This document shows, in pieces, positions 45,626 through 57,270 of a stretch of 64,000 bases of DNA. Positions within the stretch are counted from its first letter, which is position 1. Every line of letters starts with the position of its first letter. Both the position numbers and the translations under genes were made by a program. The notes beneath the pieces were generated by a model, which made no database searches, was not told where the DNA came from, and saw nothing but the letters and a program-made list of their open reading frames with translations. Source of the stretch: Phycomyces nitens (taxonomy: Eukaryota; Mucoromycota; Mucoromycetes; Mucorales; Phycomycetaceae); NCBI GenBank assembly GCA_022702545.1, contig JAHRBC010000005.1:3782001-3846000 (forward strand), given 5' to 3'.

Positions 45626-48600
45626 TTAATCGTCGTGCAAAGTGTCTTCAATAATAGAGTTAAGCCACCAGTAACGATCTTGGGATGGCAATAGGTTTAA
45701 CATCAAAGGAGGTGAATCTGGCTTGGCTGCAATGTCCCGAAGACATGGTACACCGCTACGGCGTTCTTTGGACGATTCGAATTCAAACTTTGGTAAAGTA
45801 AACCGGGGCTTTTTTGCACGTGGAGGGGGAGGTAGAGGAGAGAAGGATGATAGAGTATCCGAATGTTCGGCAGGTGCGGTATTTACCATTATAACCGTAG
45901 TTGATTTGCGCTCTTCCAATGGAATATCTTCGCTTTTAATGTTCAGTTGGTTCGAGTGCACGTCTTTTTCAGGGCGACTAGAGGACGCTGATGAAACGTA
46001 CATCCTCTGCTGGTCCAAATAACTAGTCTCTGGAAGGTTGATATGGTGGTTCTGGCGGTAGAGGTCAACAGCCTGGTCGGTTGTACGGATTGCCATGCTG
46101 TGGAATATCGACAAAGGTACACATTTTATGGGTTCAGAAAAGGTTTGGTTTATTGCTGAAATAATACCCGGTGTGGTGATGTGCACTTTGAAAAGAATGA
46201 CCTGGCAAGGACCAACCATAAGTGAAAATGGAGGGGTGTCAATTATCTCATGGTGGAGCTTGGCACTAAGCCCTAGGGGTCTACTGTAGCGAGATATGCT
46301 GGCAAGCTTCTTGGCTGCACCTTCCAAGGCCTTTTTGAATCGATTGATGTTGTACAGTCCGTCTTCCAAAGAGCTATTGCTTTGGGTAGGTGACTCGGGA
46401 GGAGAGTAAAGGGTATCTGAGCCATTGGCTTTATCTGTATGATATACACAAATCCGTTCAACAAGCGTTTCATTGCTTGAAATCACCCTCCCAAGTTTAT
46501 CTTGGTTATTTGGCGACATACCACCATCCTGGCTCGTCTTTTGGGTCTCGAGACCGGCGATGTTCAAGAGAGACTTGCCCCCAAGTCCGTTCAAGCATAT
46601 CTTTTCTTCAAGGGTGAGGTGCAAGGGAGTCTCGCCATTGCTGTGCTTGAGCTGGACCATTGGAAATGCGAACCGGCGTGCCTTGTCGATCAAAATGTGA
46701 GTATCTTGCATGGTATTATCTTCGTCCAAAAGCACAAATAGCCCAACATAAACTCCAGATTTGGTAGTTTCCTTTCCAAACAGGTGCTCGACGGCTTGTG
46801 ATTCTTCCGCAGATGGTCCTATTGTGAGCACGTCTGATGGACCTGTTGTCGAAAATTTGTGTCTGACAAGACTGGAGAGGGAGTCAGCCATCAGTTTCAT
46901 GTCTTTCAAATAGAAAAGCATGTGCTCTACTGGGACATGGAGCTGAGTAGCCATTGTCCTGGAGATATAGATGGGGTCTGCAAATCTGTAGCCCTGGGCC
47001 AGCAGTTTCTGGAGGTCCTTGGTCCGGACAAGCTTCTTGACCAGAAAGATGTACTGATCGTTTGGTTCCGAGGTCTGCTGAACAGTCGATCGGGAATCGC
47101 TTGTTTTTGGATCGCTGTAGCGATTTTTGATCTTGTCCTTTGTGCAGAGTTCGTCAAAAGAGATCTGTGAGCCAGTTCGACTATTTGTTGGTCTATGGCC
47201 CCATTCATGACCTGGGTGGTTAGTTTTTGGATACTCGACCATTTCCTCTTCGTCCTTTGGTGAATTAGACTTGGATTTCGAGAATGGCTGTGGACGCCAG
47301 AGCAGCCAATTGTTCGCACTGTAAGGTTTGAATGTTGGGGTATCTCTCTTGTATTTGAATAAGCCGGGTTTCGTGACGATAGTATTGGTGTGTACGACCG
47401 TGTCGAATAATAGACCCAAATCGGCAAGTAGTGGTAGCTTAAGTTCTTCCTGAAGGTCCCTGGCGGCTTCACAAAATTGACGTTCAGTTACGTCAAAAGC
47501 ACCAACTGTCCCAGCTGAGGATTGAACTGATGGGCGCTCACTATCCATTCCTCGATTGGCCCAGCGAGTCGCGACTTGAAAGAGACGAACAAATAGAGGA
47601 TGCTTTGTGGTGATTTCCTAAAGAGAACAGAGATTTATAAAGGAGTATCTAAATATACAAGACTTACGCCCAGGTCAAAGCTGTCGGATACTTCTTTGGT
47701 TGGTACGACACCGTCAATCTTGACAAGGATTTTGTCGGCGCTGTCAAATAGCACGATGCCCAGGACGAGCCGAGCTGTAGTTTTATTTTTTTGAGTGGAC
47801 GGCAGGGTATTGATGGCGCCCTTGAAGACGACGTAAAAGAGGAAGAGGCAGCCAATAACAACCACCGCGGCAATGATGCCAATCAGGGCACCGGTGCTAA
47901 TGGAAGGGGTGGGAGGCAATTCCTCTGAAAGGCTTGGAAGATAATAGTCTGTGCCCGCCAATCCGGTGTAATGCATTCCTAATAGGTTGGGAGTTTTTAG
48001 TGGGGAAAACAATCACCATGACAACAAATTACCACAAACAGCCAAAGCCATCATTAGGGAACAGCCGAAACGCATGTACCATTGGTTAGCCCACTGTTCT
48101 CTCAGCTTAAAAAAGATATAGAGGGCGACTGTGATTGCAATACAAGCAATGATAATGGCACCAACAACATAGCCTGGCTTGTAAACAATTGTGAAATATT
48201 GAATGGCAAATTGACCTACGACATTGAAAGAGAGTTAGTAAATGCGGAGTGGTATAGGCGTATTATCGAAATCGATAGTCTGTTAGGATCAAGCGATCTG
48301 TATCGTATTACCTAAATAATGCATTGTGGCAATACCACCCTATAGTCCAGTTGGTGAGCATATATGGTCGTGGGTCAATTAGATCAAGGCTAATACTTAC
48401 ACCAGCAAAAATACCACTGGGAATAATCCGGGAAATCTTTGCCTCTTCGGTTGTGCCGATGAACGCAAAAGAAATGAACATGGTGGCTATTACGACCACT
48501 AGACTGCTGATAGTATATCCAACAGCGTACGAGAGTTGATACTTTTGGTTGCCTGGGATGGTGATTGTCAAGCTTTGGTTGCCGATAAAATGCATCGACC

Positions 48601-48847
48601 AGATACTCACACCGCCCATCACAAAGGCAGCCAGTGTGAGCAGGAACCTGGTTGATTATGTATGGTTGGTATATTATTACTTTTTTAATGATTGTAATAT
48701 GTGATCTAACCAGTTGTAAAGGCCTCTAAAGTGAGTGCGTCTAGTGAATAGCTCAAGGGTTGTCTGGGCCCCTATGACTGATATGAGATAGCTAAGGAAT
48801 ATGATGCCTCCATTGAAATTCTGGGGCAATGGAGCATATGGGTCCAT
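45626..48847 (-). CDS. MHYT-domain integral membrane sensor with long cytosolic tail
   Basis: Six exons on the minus strand: 48847-48711, 48647-48401, 48339-48312, 48215-48033, 47978-47668 and 47617-45626, giving 965 residues. About the first 270 residues hold seven hydrophobic segments and three copies of the family motif: SMHFIG, TMHYLG and GMHYTG. In bacteria MHYT domains are proposed to bind copper and sense O2, CO or NO. A last transmembrane segment (GALIGIIAAVVVIGCLFLFYVVF) leads into a cytosolic part of over 600 residues, mostly low complexity (PLPPPPRAKKP), with ordered pockets (LASISRYSRPLGLSAKLHHE). Unlike bacterial versions, no GGDEF, EAL or kinase domain is visible, so the output is unknown. 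It is divergent from IDH1. Confidence 0.88.
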
Positions 48848-49501
48848 TGTATGAAATTAATGAAATATGAAATTAATGAAATGAATATAAAAGAGAAAGA
48901 AAGCAAGCTCAATATATATGTGTATATTTATATAATATTTTTTTTATAAAAAAAAACCTATTTTTGTGGTTACAAATGTGCTGTAACTGGAACATTTGGA
49001 TTGTATGCTCCAATAAAATAGAAATACTTATTACCATTCATCGGCCTGAGTTTCTAGATCATTTTCTACTTTTCATAGTTTTTGGGTCTGAGCTTAATAA
49101 TTTGTAATGAAGGATTAAACAGTGCGACCTGGTTCAAAATTACAAATTTTTAATCAATCAACAATAGATCTTCAGCATATGTTTCAATAAAACTCTTCAT
49201 TTCGTCCTGTTACACTCTTTATTGAAATCCAACAAGACATGTGTTTCAAAGACAAGCTACACAAATCATCAGAAAGAAATGGAGACCCAAACCTTGCTAT
49301 ATTTATAATCTTACAACCTTGCTCTATTGCTTATTCTCGTGCTCAATTTCATCAGGGCAATGAATTTATTTATTCAGTGCAAAAATATGAACTTCAATCT
49401 ACGTCACACATTTCCTAGAATGAGGCGAGGGGGGGAGGCTCGTTGCCCTTTAATATATTAATATTCTAGCATTCCCTTTTTTTTTTAACAAGACATTAAC
49501 A
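48848..49501. other. Divergent promoter region (MHYT gene / IDH1)
   Basis: 654 bp shared by the MHYT gene (-) and IDH1 (+). It is AT-rich, with a direct AAATTAATGAAATATGAAAT-type duplication at 48854-48875 and a T10 tract about 20 bp before the IDH1 start. No gene is seen. Confidence 0.45.
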
Positions 49502-51069
49502 ATGTTGAGAACACTTCGACCCTTGATTGCCACCACTCCTAGAGTAAGAAGAATTTCAAAAATGTGCATTTGTATGCAACTATAACATACAAACCATCAT
49601 AATGTATATACCCATGGTCTTGGAATCCAAAAACTCAAAGTTCAACCTTGCATTCGCCATAGTCTATTCTCACGCGCTCGTTTGCTTCCACAAACACCAC
49701 TCTAGCAGTTTCGCCCAGTGAGCAAGCAGTAAGTAGGATCAACCATCCAAATGGTCCCGATAACATGATCTCTCTTTCTGTGTTTAGGCCCAGGTCAGAG
49801 ATCAGAAAAAGAACTTGGTCACTCTTATCCCTGGTGATGGTGTCGGAAAAGAACTCGCAGAGTCTGTCAAGGCTGTGTTTGCTGCTGCTAATGTGCCCGT
49901 AGAATGGGAACAGTTTGATCTTTCTGGTCATGTCGATCTGAATGATAAGCTTATGAAGGAGACCCTGGCGTCTCTTCGTCGCAACAAGGTCGGTCTCAAG
50001 GGTATCCTGTATACTCCTGTCTCCAGACTTGGTCATGCCTCGTTCAATGTGTCTATGCGCAAGGTAAGCACTTTTTAGCTTTTTGGGTTTGGACTAATGC
50101 TGTTTTTTTTTTAGGATTTGGATATCTATGCCTCGACATCCTTGGTCCGCAACATTCCCGGTGTTCCTTCGCGCTTCAAGAACATTGACCTTGCCATCAT
50201 TCGTGAAAACACTGAAGGTGAATACTCGGGCCTCGAGCACCAGGTAAGGCAGAGTGGTTTATGGAGTTTAGTGTATGCCAATCTCACACTATGGCCATAG
50301 TCAATCCCTGGCATCGTAGAGTCCTTGAAGATCGTGACCCGTACAAAGACTGAACGTATCGCTCGTTTCGCTTTTGACTTTGCACTCAAGAACAACCGTA
50401 AAAAGGTCACTTGTATCCACAAGGCCAACATCATGCAAGTCTTTACACACAAGCTCTAGTGTGGATCCTGACCATTATCATCACCTCTTTAGGAAGCTCG
50501 GTGATGGACTCTTCCTCAACACCTGTCGTGAGGTTGCCAAGGAGTACAGCACAAACGGAATTGAGTTCAATGACATGATTGTGGACAATGCCTCTATGCA
50601 ATTGGTCTCTCGCCCTCAGCAATTCGACGTGATGGTGATGCCCAACTTGTATGGCAGCATCCTGTCCAACATTGGTGCTGGTTTGGTTGGCGGACCTGGT
50701 ATCATTCCTGGTTCCAACTTTGGTCGTGAATATGCTGTTTTTGAGCCTGTAAGTCGGTATAGAGTATAGACGAGATGGTATATTGATGGTCTTTTAGGGA
50801 TGTCGCCATGTTGGAGCTGATATTGGAGGAAGCAACATTGCCAACCCTACTGCCATGCTTCTCAGCTCGGTTATGATGCTGAGACATCTTGGCCTGGCTG
50901 ATTACGCCAACACAATCTCCAATGCAGTCTATAACACCGTCCAGTCTGGTCATGTAAGTGTCTAGGATATTGTTGCCATTCTCTAACTTTTCTATAGTCC
51001 AACACTCGTGATATGGGTGGCAAGAGCTCTACCACTGAGTTCACAAAGGCTGTCATTGCTGCTCTTTAA
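49502..51069 (+). CDS. IDH1: Isocitrate dehydrogenase [NAD+] subunit 1, mitochondrial
   Basis: Seven exons: 49502-49543, 49788-50063, 50115-50243, 50301-50434, 50493-50748, 50798-50953 and 50998-51069, giving 354 residues. The N-terminus ([14 protein letters not shown]) is a mitochondrial presequence encoded by exon 1. Family motifs: [67 protein letters not shown] and [20 protein letters not shown]. The enzyme catalyses NAD-dependent oxidation of isocitrate to 2-oxoglutarate in the TCA cycle as a heteromer with IDH2. Motif details favour the regulatory IDH1-type subunit, though I cannot exclude the other paralogue. Intron 4 has a GC donor (50435-50436), proved by the conserved KANIMKLGDG split across it. 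Confidence 0.93.
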
Positions 51070-51675
51070 ATCTAAATACACAATATAAATAAATGTAAAA
51101 GATGTCAAGTTGGGATAATTAATGGATCTGGTTTAATCCACGCCTCGTAGCGGTAATGGTTGAGTTTGATCAGATATGCACGTGAGGGAATTACATATTA
51201 AAGAGAGGTCCGTTTAAGAGCCATATAAAAATATTCTTTATACATATATATATATTGGATTCTCGACAGCCGCCAGTAATTTTAAAGGGTCGCAATTGAT
51301 GACTGAATATGTTTGTATAACCATGTTATTCAATGGAATTAATATGAAATTTCATTACCGTAAGAAAAAAAGAATATTAAAAGAATTCCTGGCCAGATTT
51401 GTAATTTACATATTTGTCTTTTTTTTTTTTTTTTGAAACAAATTGAGTCTGGATTTGCATATATATTCAGTCTCAGAGTCGTTCTTTAAATGTCTATATA
51501 TGGATATTGTGAAACAATGAAAATTTTCTAAGCTTCTGGTTCTTCTTTGACGGCGGTCCTGAATAGTTTCGGGTGGGGTAGTAGAGAGACGAAATGATAT
51601 TTAAGAAATATATGTATATTTATATTTATATATATATCATTGTATCTAATTTGTACACTAATGATATAATTAATA
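51070..51675. other. Convergent intergenic region
   Basis: About 600 bp between the IDH1 and SLC35F-type gene ends, AT-rich with a T14-16 tract near 51420 and TATATATA runs near 51245 and 51625. No gene is seen. Confidence 0.45.
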
Positions 51676-53130
51676 TTAGACTGATTCTGCCAAAGATATC
51701 GTCCTGTACGAGCCTCGGGAGTTCTTTATGGCTTCCTCCTCTGCCGCAGATTCGCTAGAGATATATGGCGACATGTTGTACGTCGTCACTCCGGCCAGCA
51801 CAAGAGCATAAGCCAGTGGGTAGAATGGAGGCATCTATAAAGCTAATTAGCCAACACAATTAACTAATTTCAGACTGTTGGTTGCTACCTTTGCATCCAG
51901 AAACACAAGCCCAGCCACAAGAGAATAAAAGTTGCTTGTCATTAAGCTCATGGTCATAAAGGTTGCACTCGAGAGGCGGTAGAGAGTAGGAGCGAGTGAG
52001 TACATGCTAAACAGGCACAAGACATAGACGGCTACAAGACCAACTGTTGCAAAGTATAAGCAGATTGAATGACCAGATTGATAACATGGCACTACCTATT
52101 GTCCATGTCCACTCTATCGAAACCCATTTTCCATGCTCATAATAGAAACTACAGAGGACCCTTGTTAGTGTCACCTTGGCATCGGTTGTGTCACTCACGC
52201 CTGGAATCCACAGATAATTGACCCCCAGAAGCCTGCCCGGCTGAGAAACTCGTGAGCCGGATAGTGCACCACAAGATACTCTTCGGTCACATTACTAATG
52301 GCATAAAGAGTAGCACTCAGTAACTACAAGACGCTATTAACACTTGTTTAAAGACTTATAATCAACTTACGCATACAATGTCGCCGATCCAGCTGTGGTT
52401 ATCTACCCTTTGTCCATGGCAACATATATATGTATATGTATATATTTATATATCCAGCCATTCGGGTTCAATACACATTCAAATAATCCGGGCATTTTCT
52501 ACATCATATTACCTGTCGATCCCGGCTGGCCTGCAATATCTGACCAAATCAACATCCCCAGTCCTGCCAGACAAAGAGATACTCCTCCAAAATGGCTCAG
52601 ATTGTAGCGGGCACCTAAAAAGGCTGTAGATAACAGCATAATACAAGGAAGTGTCCATGACGATAGAATAAGGGCAGACAATACTGATGTACTCTTGAAA
52701 GCCAACACTGCTAGAACATTGGCTTTAATAAAGATAATAAAACAAGTCATTAGCTTATAACAAAACGTTCCTGGTGACCTTTTGTACCTTGGACGTCTGC
52801 AAAGGAGTACCCAAGGACTAGACACAAAAAAATATGGTAAATGATACAGAATCCCAAAAAAAAACTATCAAAATAATTACATTTCCAGCCTCCTACAGAA
52901 ATCTCTTGGTCTTCCTGGGCTGGTTTCCCAAGAGTACCATAAACAATTGCCAGCAAAAGATAGTTGCAAAAGTTTTGTGTGAATGGAATGCTGACAGAAT
53001 GATGCTGCCATAGAGCTGATGAAGCTGAACTTGTGGCAGTGATGCACAATGACAGGACTTGGCCAAGACAGACTGCCAGGATCCACCGTCTGTTGTGAGG
53101 AATTGTGCGATCCAGCCAATCGAGTGTCAT
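51676..53130 (-). CDS. SLC35F1/F2-type drug/metabolite-superfamily transporter
   Basis: Eight exons on the minus strand: 53130-52881, 52817-52788, 52722-52513, 52402-52371, 52323-52199, 52148-52096, 52043-51889 and 51834-51676, giving 337 residues. The protein is almost entirely hydrophobic, with about ten transmembrane segments. Landmarks of the SLC35F group: WKFLGYSFADVQANVLAVLA, STSVLSALILSSWTLPCI, a GD motif (DNHSWIGDIVC), ATLYAISNVTEEYLV and FYSLVAGLVFLDAK, then a short cytosolic tail. SLC35F proteins belong to the nucleotide-sugar/EamA superfamily; substrates of fungal members are mostly unknown. Two exons are only 30 and 32 nt long, yet phases are preserved. Confidence 0.88.
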
Positions 53131-53776
53131 TTAAATAAAGGGTGCTTTTATTACAAGATACTCATGATTGAGAATAGAGAATAAAACTAAAAATTAATAA
53201 ATAAATAATAAAAAAAAAGGGGGAGCCAATCAATTGATTCTATTGGGTTTCCTGCGATTTTCTCGATTCTGATTTTCCATATTTGTGTATTTTGTTAATT
53301 AATTATACATCTATAATCAGTGTAAAGAGTGTAGAATAAAAAAAGCGACATTAAGCCAATCTTGATCTCTCAATACCCAATTCAATTATACCACAGCTTA
53401 AAGTAGTTCCTAGACACATTTGGGTCCTTGAACCTGCCTTGGCTAGTTTTTGTTGCCTTGGTTCCAATATCAATATAGGTTGCCAAGATCGACCTTTTCC
53501 TCTTCTTCCTCTTCCTTTTCTTCAAAACAGAACCTTATCTTTAAACCCCCATTTGGGACAAGCCAAATCCCATATAAGAAAAACAAACCCTTGGACACAA
53601 TACTCTTTTTTCTTTAACTTCTACACTATCCAACGAATGTAAGGACAATGGCCTATCAGAGCAATGAATTTTTATTTCAAAAAAAAAGAATTGTATAGAT
53701 TTTTGAATATTCACGATTGACCATGCCAACTATAATAAACACAAGTCTTTGTAATATGATAAAGAGATGTATTTTT
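53131..53776. other. Intergenic region
   Basis: About 650 bp between the SLC35F-type gene start and the eS27 gene end, both on the minus strand. It is AT-rich with a CTCTTCTTCCTCTTCC pyrimidine stretch near 53500. No gene is seen. Confidence 0.45.
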
Positions 53777-54430
53777 TTAGTTGTTCTTTCTGCGGAAAGA
53801 GGAACCTACATTTCATAATTCCCAAAAAAAATACACATATGCACATTTATTAGAACCTCTATCTGCGTCATCATTTATTTATTTTTCAAAATTACCTTCG
53901 GTCAAACGGGCTTTACCACCAGTGGGCTGGCAAAGAACAGTACCGCAGGACGAGCACAAGACAACGGTCTGGGCGTGGGAGAAGACAGTGCTGATGTTCA
54001 AACATCCGGGGCACTTGACATCCATGAAGTAGGAGTTGGGAGACTGTACGAGTCTCTTGAGCTTGTGAGAGCGCTTCTCATGCTCGACGGAGGGGTTCAG
54101 GAGATCGACGGCCAACTATTGTCAATATTTATAAAGATGAGAAAGTTGATTCAAACATTGGCTTCATTGTATTCAATCGTCAATGATGTTGTAAAGTGTA
54201 GAATTGAAATCGAAGGACGTGAAGTATAGCTGAATTTTTTGTTTATAGGTCGAGCAAATCCATTCCTATTATGTATATATATATATGTATATATATATAT
54301 ATGGTGTGTGTTTTTGGGGGGGTTCCAGCAGAACTTCTTTTTTTTTTGTCATAAAGGTCTCTCTTTATCCATCTATCTATATCATCCATCCATCCATCCA
54401 AAACGACGAGTAATCCATACTTACAGTCAT
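53777..54430 (-). CDS. RPS27: 40S ribosomal protein eS27
   Basis: Three exons on the minus strand: 54430-54425 (only ATG ACT), 54115-53896 and 53805-53777, giving 84 residues, identical in length to human eS27. It reads [20 protein letters not shown]..., with a zinc ribbon formed by two CxxC pairs ([10 protein letters not shown] and [10 protein letters not shown]), [11 protein letters not shown], and the terminal SSFRRKNN. eS27 sits on the 40S beak side and is essential for small-subunit assembly. The first intron of 309 nt directly after codon 2 is the longest among the well-supported genes here. Long 5' introns in ribosomal protein genes often carry regulatory signals; that is inference in this case. 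Confidence 0.96.
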
Positions 54431-54699
54431 ATTGCTGTGTCGAAGGCTTGGTGAAAAGGGAAGACTATATTACACCGAGGCCCACGTCAATTTTGTAGAG
54501 TTCGGGCGGGGTTATGATTAGATCCGGGATTTGAAAATAGAGTATGGAGTATTTGTGATTTTTCAGAAAACAAAAAATGGTTGCATTGGCAAGATTTATA
54601 GAATAACAACAGTGACAATGAGCAAGGATATAGTATATGTGGAAGAGCATGTTTATGGTTATGTTTATTAAAAGAGTATTAAATATATACATCTAATTA

Positions 54700-56378
54700 T
54701 TATTGTGTTGATTTGATCTTTGTGCTGAGAGGTCTTGCATACTTGCCATTTGGAGCCAGCAAAAAGACAATTACAGCAACACCACCCAGGGCAAGTGTGG
54801 CATACCACATTTTTATATAACTTCCAGTCGAGTCATATACAATGCCACCAACATAGGCTCCAAGGAAGCCACCAATTTGATGGGCTATTGAATGCATTAA
54901 TACATTTGGTGATTTGTAAACTATAAATATATATATATATATACTTGCCAACAAATGATAGAGAAAACAAGGTACCGATGTACTTGTGTCCAAAGATATC
55001 CCCAATAAATTGAGTCATTGGCGGTACAGTTGATAACCAACATATCTACAAGCAAATCTTAGCAAACGTTAGATACCAACCCCACAACTTACTCCAAAGA
55101 TGACTGAGAATGTAAAGACGGTTGCATTAGATAATGGAGCCCATAACAGCATGACGGTCATGCCAGTTCTTCCTAGAAAGAGAGCAGCAAGAGTATACTT
55201 TGGTCTGATGAGAGTATTGAGATATCCAGTCAAGATTGTGCCAAACATGGAACCCAGGCCAATGATAGAGATAGTCCAGGCTAACAAAACAGTTTGTATT
55301 CTTGTTTGCGTTTTGATATTGAATTAGCCAAAATTACCTCCAACTGATGCACTGATGCCATGGTCTTCCTATTTACCAAAAAAAAAAGACAATAGTCAGA
55401 AACATTCGGTAGGTTCGCAGAAAACGTACCAGATAAGCAGGAAAATGGGTAGATATAAAAGATACATGGAAGCCACAGATAAAAAATCCGACTGAGATGA
55501 GTAGAAAGGAGGGTGACACCATTGCATGGCCGATAACGGCCACGATTCCCATGGAGTCTTCTAATGTCAGATCCGGGGAAGTATCTGACTTTTCAATATG
55601 TTCTCCTGAGGGTTTTTCGAGTTGGTGCTTTTCTTGTGTATCACAAACAATCTCTTTTGGTACAATAATAGAGTTCTGTTCGGGTTCAGCGGGTATACGA
55701 GGCATTGTTTTGAGAAAGATACCAAGGGGAGCTAGGCCAACCATAATTGCGCCTAGTTTCATAATGAGACGTGAATACTCTGTGTATTCTGTGTATTTAG
55801 AAACACTTACCAAATACAAGCGACGTGTTTTTCCAGCCGATACTATCGATCATGGCTCTGGCCATGGGTAAGTAGCAGCATTGTCCAAAACTGCCAAAAC
55901 TAGACACGATGCCAAATGCCATCTTTTGTCTTTTACTTTGGAGAGGAAAGCGACGGCCAATGGCACCCAGGACGTTTGGGAAAGAACTCATGCCAGCTGA
56001 ACCTCCCACTACGACACCCATACTAAAGATAAACAGGCCCGAAGAACCGGACGAACCATACATGATGAAACACCCCACACCGTAAAGTATATTTCCCGCT
56101 GAGATCGTCTTTCCAAATCCAAGTTTTTGTTCGGCAAGGTAAACCAAGAATGGTTGAGCAAATCCGAAAAAGAGCTGTAAGAGAGCCGCAGCTATGGAGA
56201 AAGACGTGCGGTCCCAGCCAGTCTCTTTGGTTACCGGAATCAAGTATACACCAAATGATTGGCGAATACCAGTTGATGCCCAAAGGATCAATGAACCAGC
56301 AATGCAGGAAGCAATAGGAGATTCTGTCCATTGAATCCAGGACTTCCTTGGGAGTGTCAGTTGACTACTTGTACTCAT
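54700..56378 (-). CDS. Major facilitator superfamily transporter, monocarboxylate-porter type
   Basis: Six exons on the minus strand: 56378-55811, 55752-55430, 55368-55338, 55280-55093, 55045-54949 and 54884-54700, giving 463 residues. There are two blocks of six transmembrane segments separated by a charged loop (VCDTQEKHQLEKPSGEHIEK). N-terminal features GIRQSFGVYLIPVTKETGWD and SMGVVVGGSAGMSSFPNVLG fit the monocarboxylate porter (Mch-like) group. The C-terminal half includes MFGTILTGYLNTLIRPK and HQIGGFLGAYVGGIVYDSTG. The substrate is unknown; pyruvate/lactate or related acids are suggested by family only. Intron 5 has a GC donor (54948-54947), required for phase. Exon 3 is just 31 nt. Confidence 0.9.
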
Positions 56379-57270
56379 TATGGATCAAACAATAAAGTCA
56401 GGGAGAAATGGAAAGAGGAGAGATTGGTGCCATGCAACAGTTGTCATGGTAACTTATATTTTTTTTCTGAATACCTATCAACCAAGACAAATCTGATCTG
56501 ATACTAGTATTTTGAGAAATAATGACTCTTTTTTTCCTGGTATATTTAAAGGCAGAAAAATATTATATACTCAACGTGTAACACGTTTATATAATCATTT
56601 GACCGTGAGGATTATAAAAGGCAAAATATTTCAGAATTTCCTTTTTGAGTTTGTGCCATGGATCTTGTTTAATAAAAACAAAAGGAATAAACTGTATTTA
56701 TAAGCGCTAGACAACTATAGCTTCTCGAAAACACAATTGTTTTCTTGATACAAGGTTATCGGCGACAATAGCCATTGGCTGTATATCATTTTACCTTGAT
56801 TTCTAGTGTTATCTATAAGATATATACTTTATTTTCTCCAGACAATTGAACAAATTTATAAATCAACTGAGGGTTACAACTTGAGATAAAGTTGCCACGG
56901 TGCCAAAAGATGTATAAAGCCATTAAGAATCAATTGGATAAAACTACAGTGCAATTGATAATTATTTGCAATTGAGAGTTCCAATAGCACAGATCAGGGC
57001 ACTTTAATAAATATGTATACACTGTAAAGATCACTTTAATTATTCAACAGTGTTTTGTAATTACCAATCAGACAAGAAATATTTATACCCAAGGTACAGT
57101 CTTGTATTAAGAACAAAAATTGATTTGGATAATTTTATTGGTAGAAAGATACTCTATCATCATCTGATTTATTACTCTCAAATAAAAAATAAATACTTTT
57201 CTAATGATTAGCACTATTTACCTTGTACTCCTTCTTCTTCTTATTATTATTATATCAAGTAACAACAAAG
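56379..57270. other. Intergenic region
   Basis: About 900 bp of AT-rich DNA upstream of the MFS gene and the first CACTA relic. No supported gene or RNA is seen. Confidence 0.45.
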
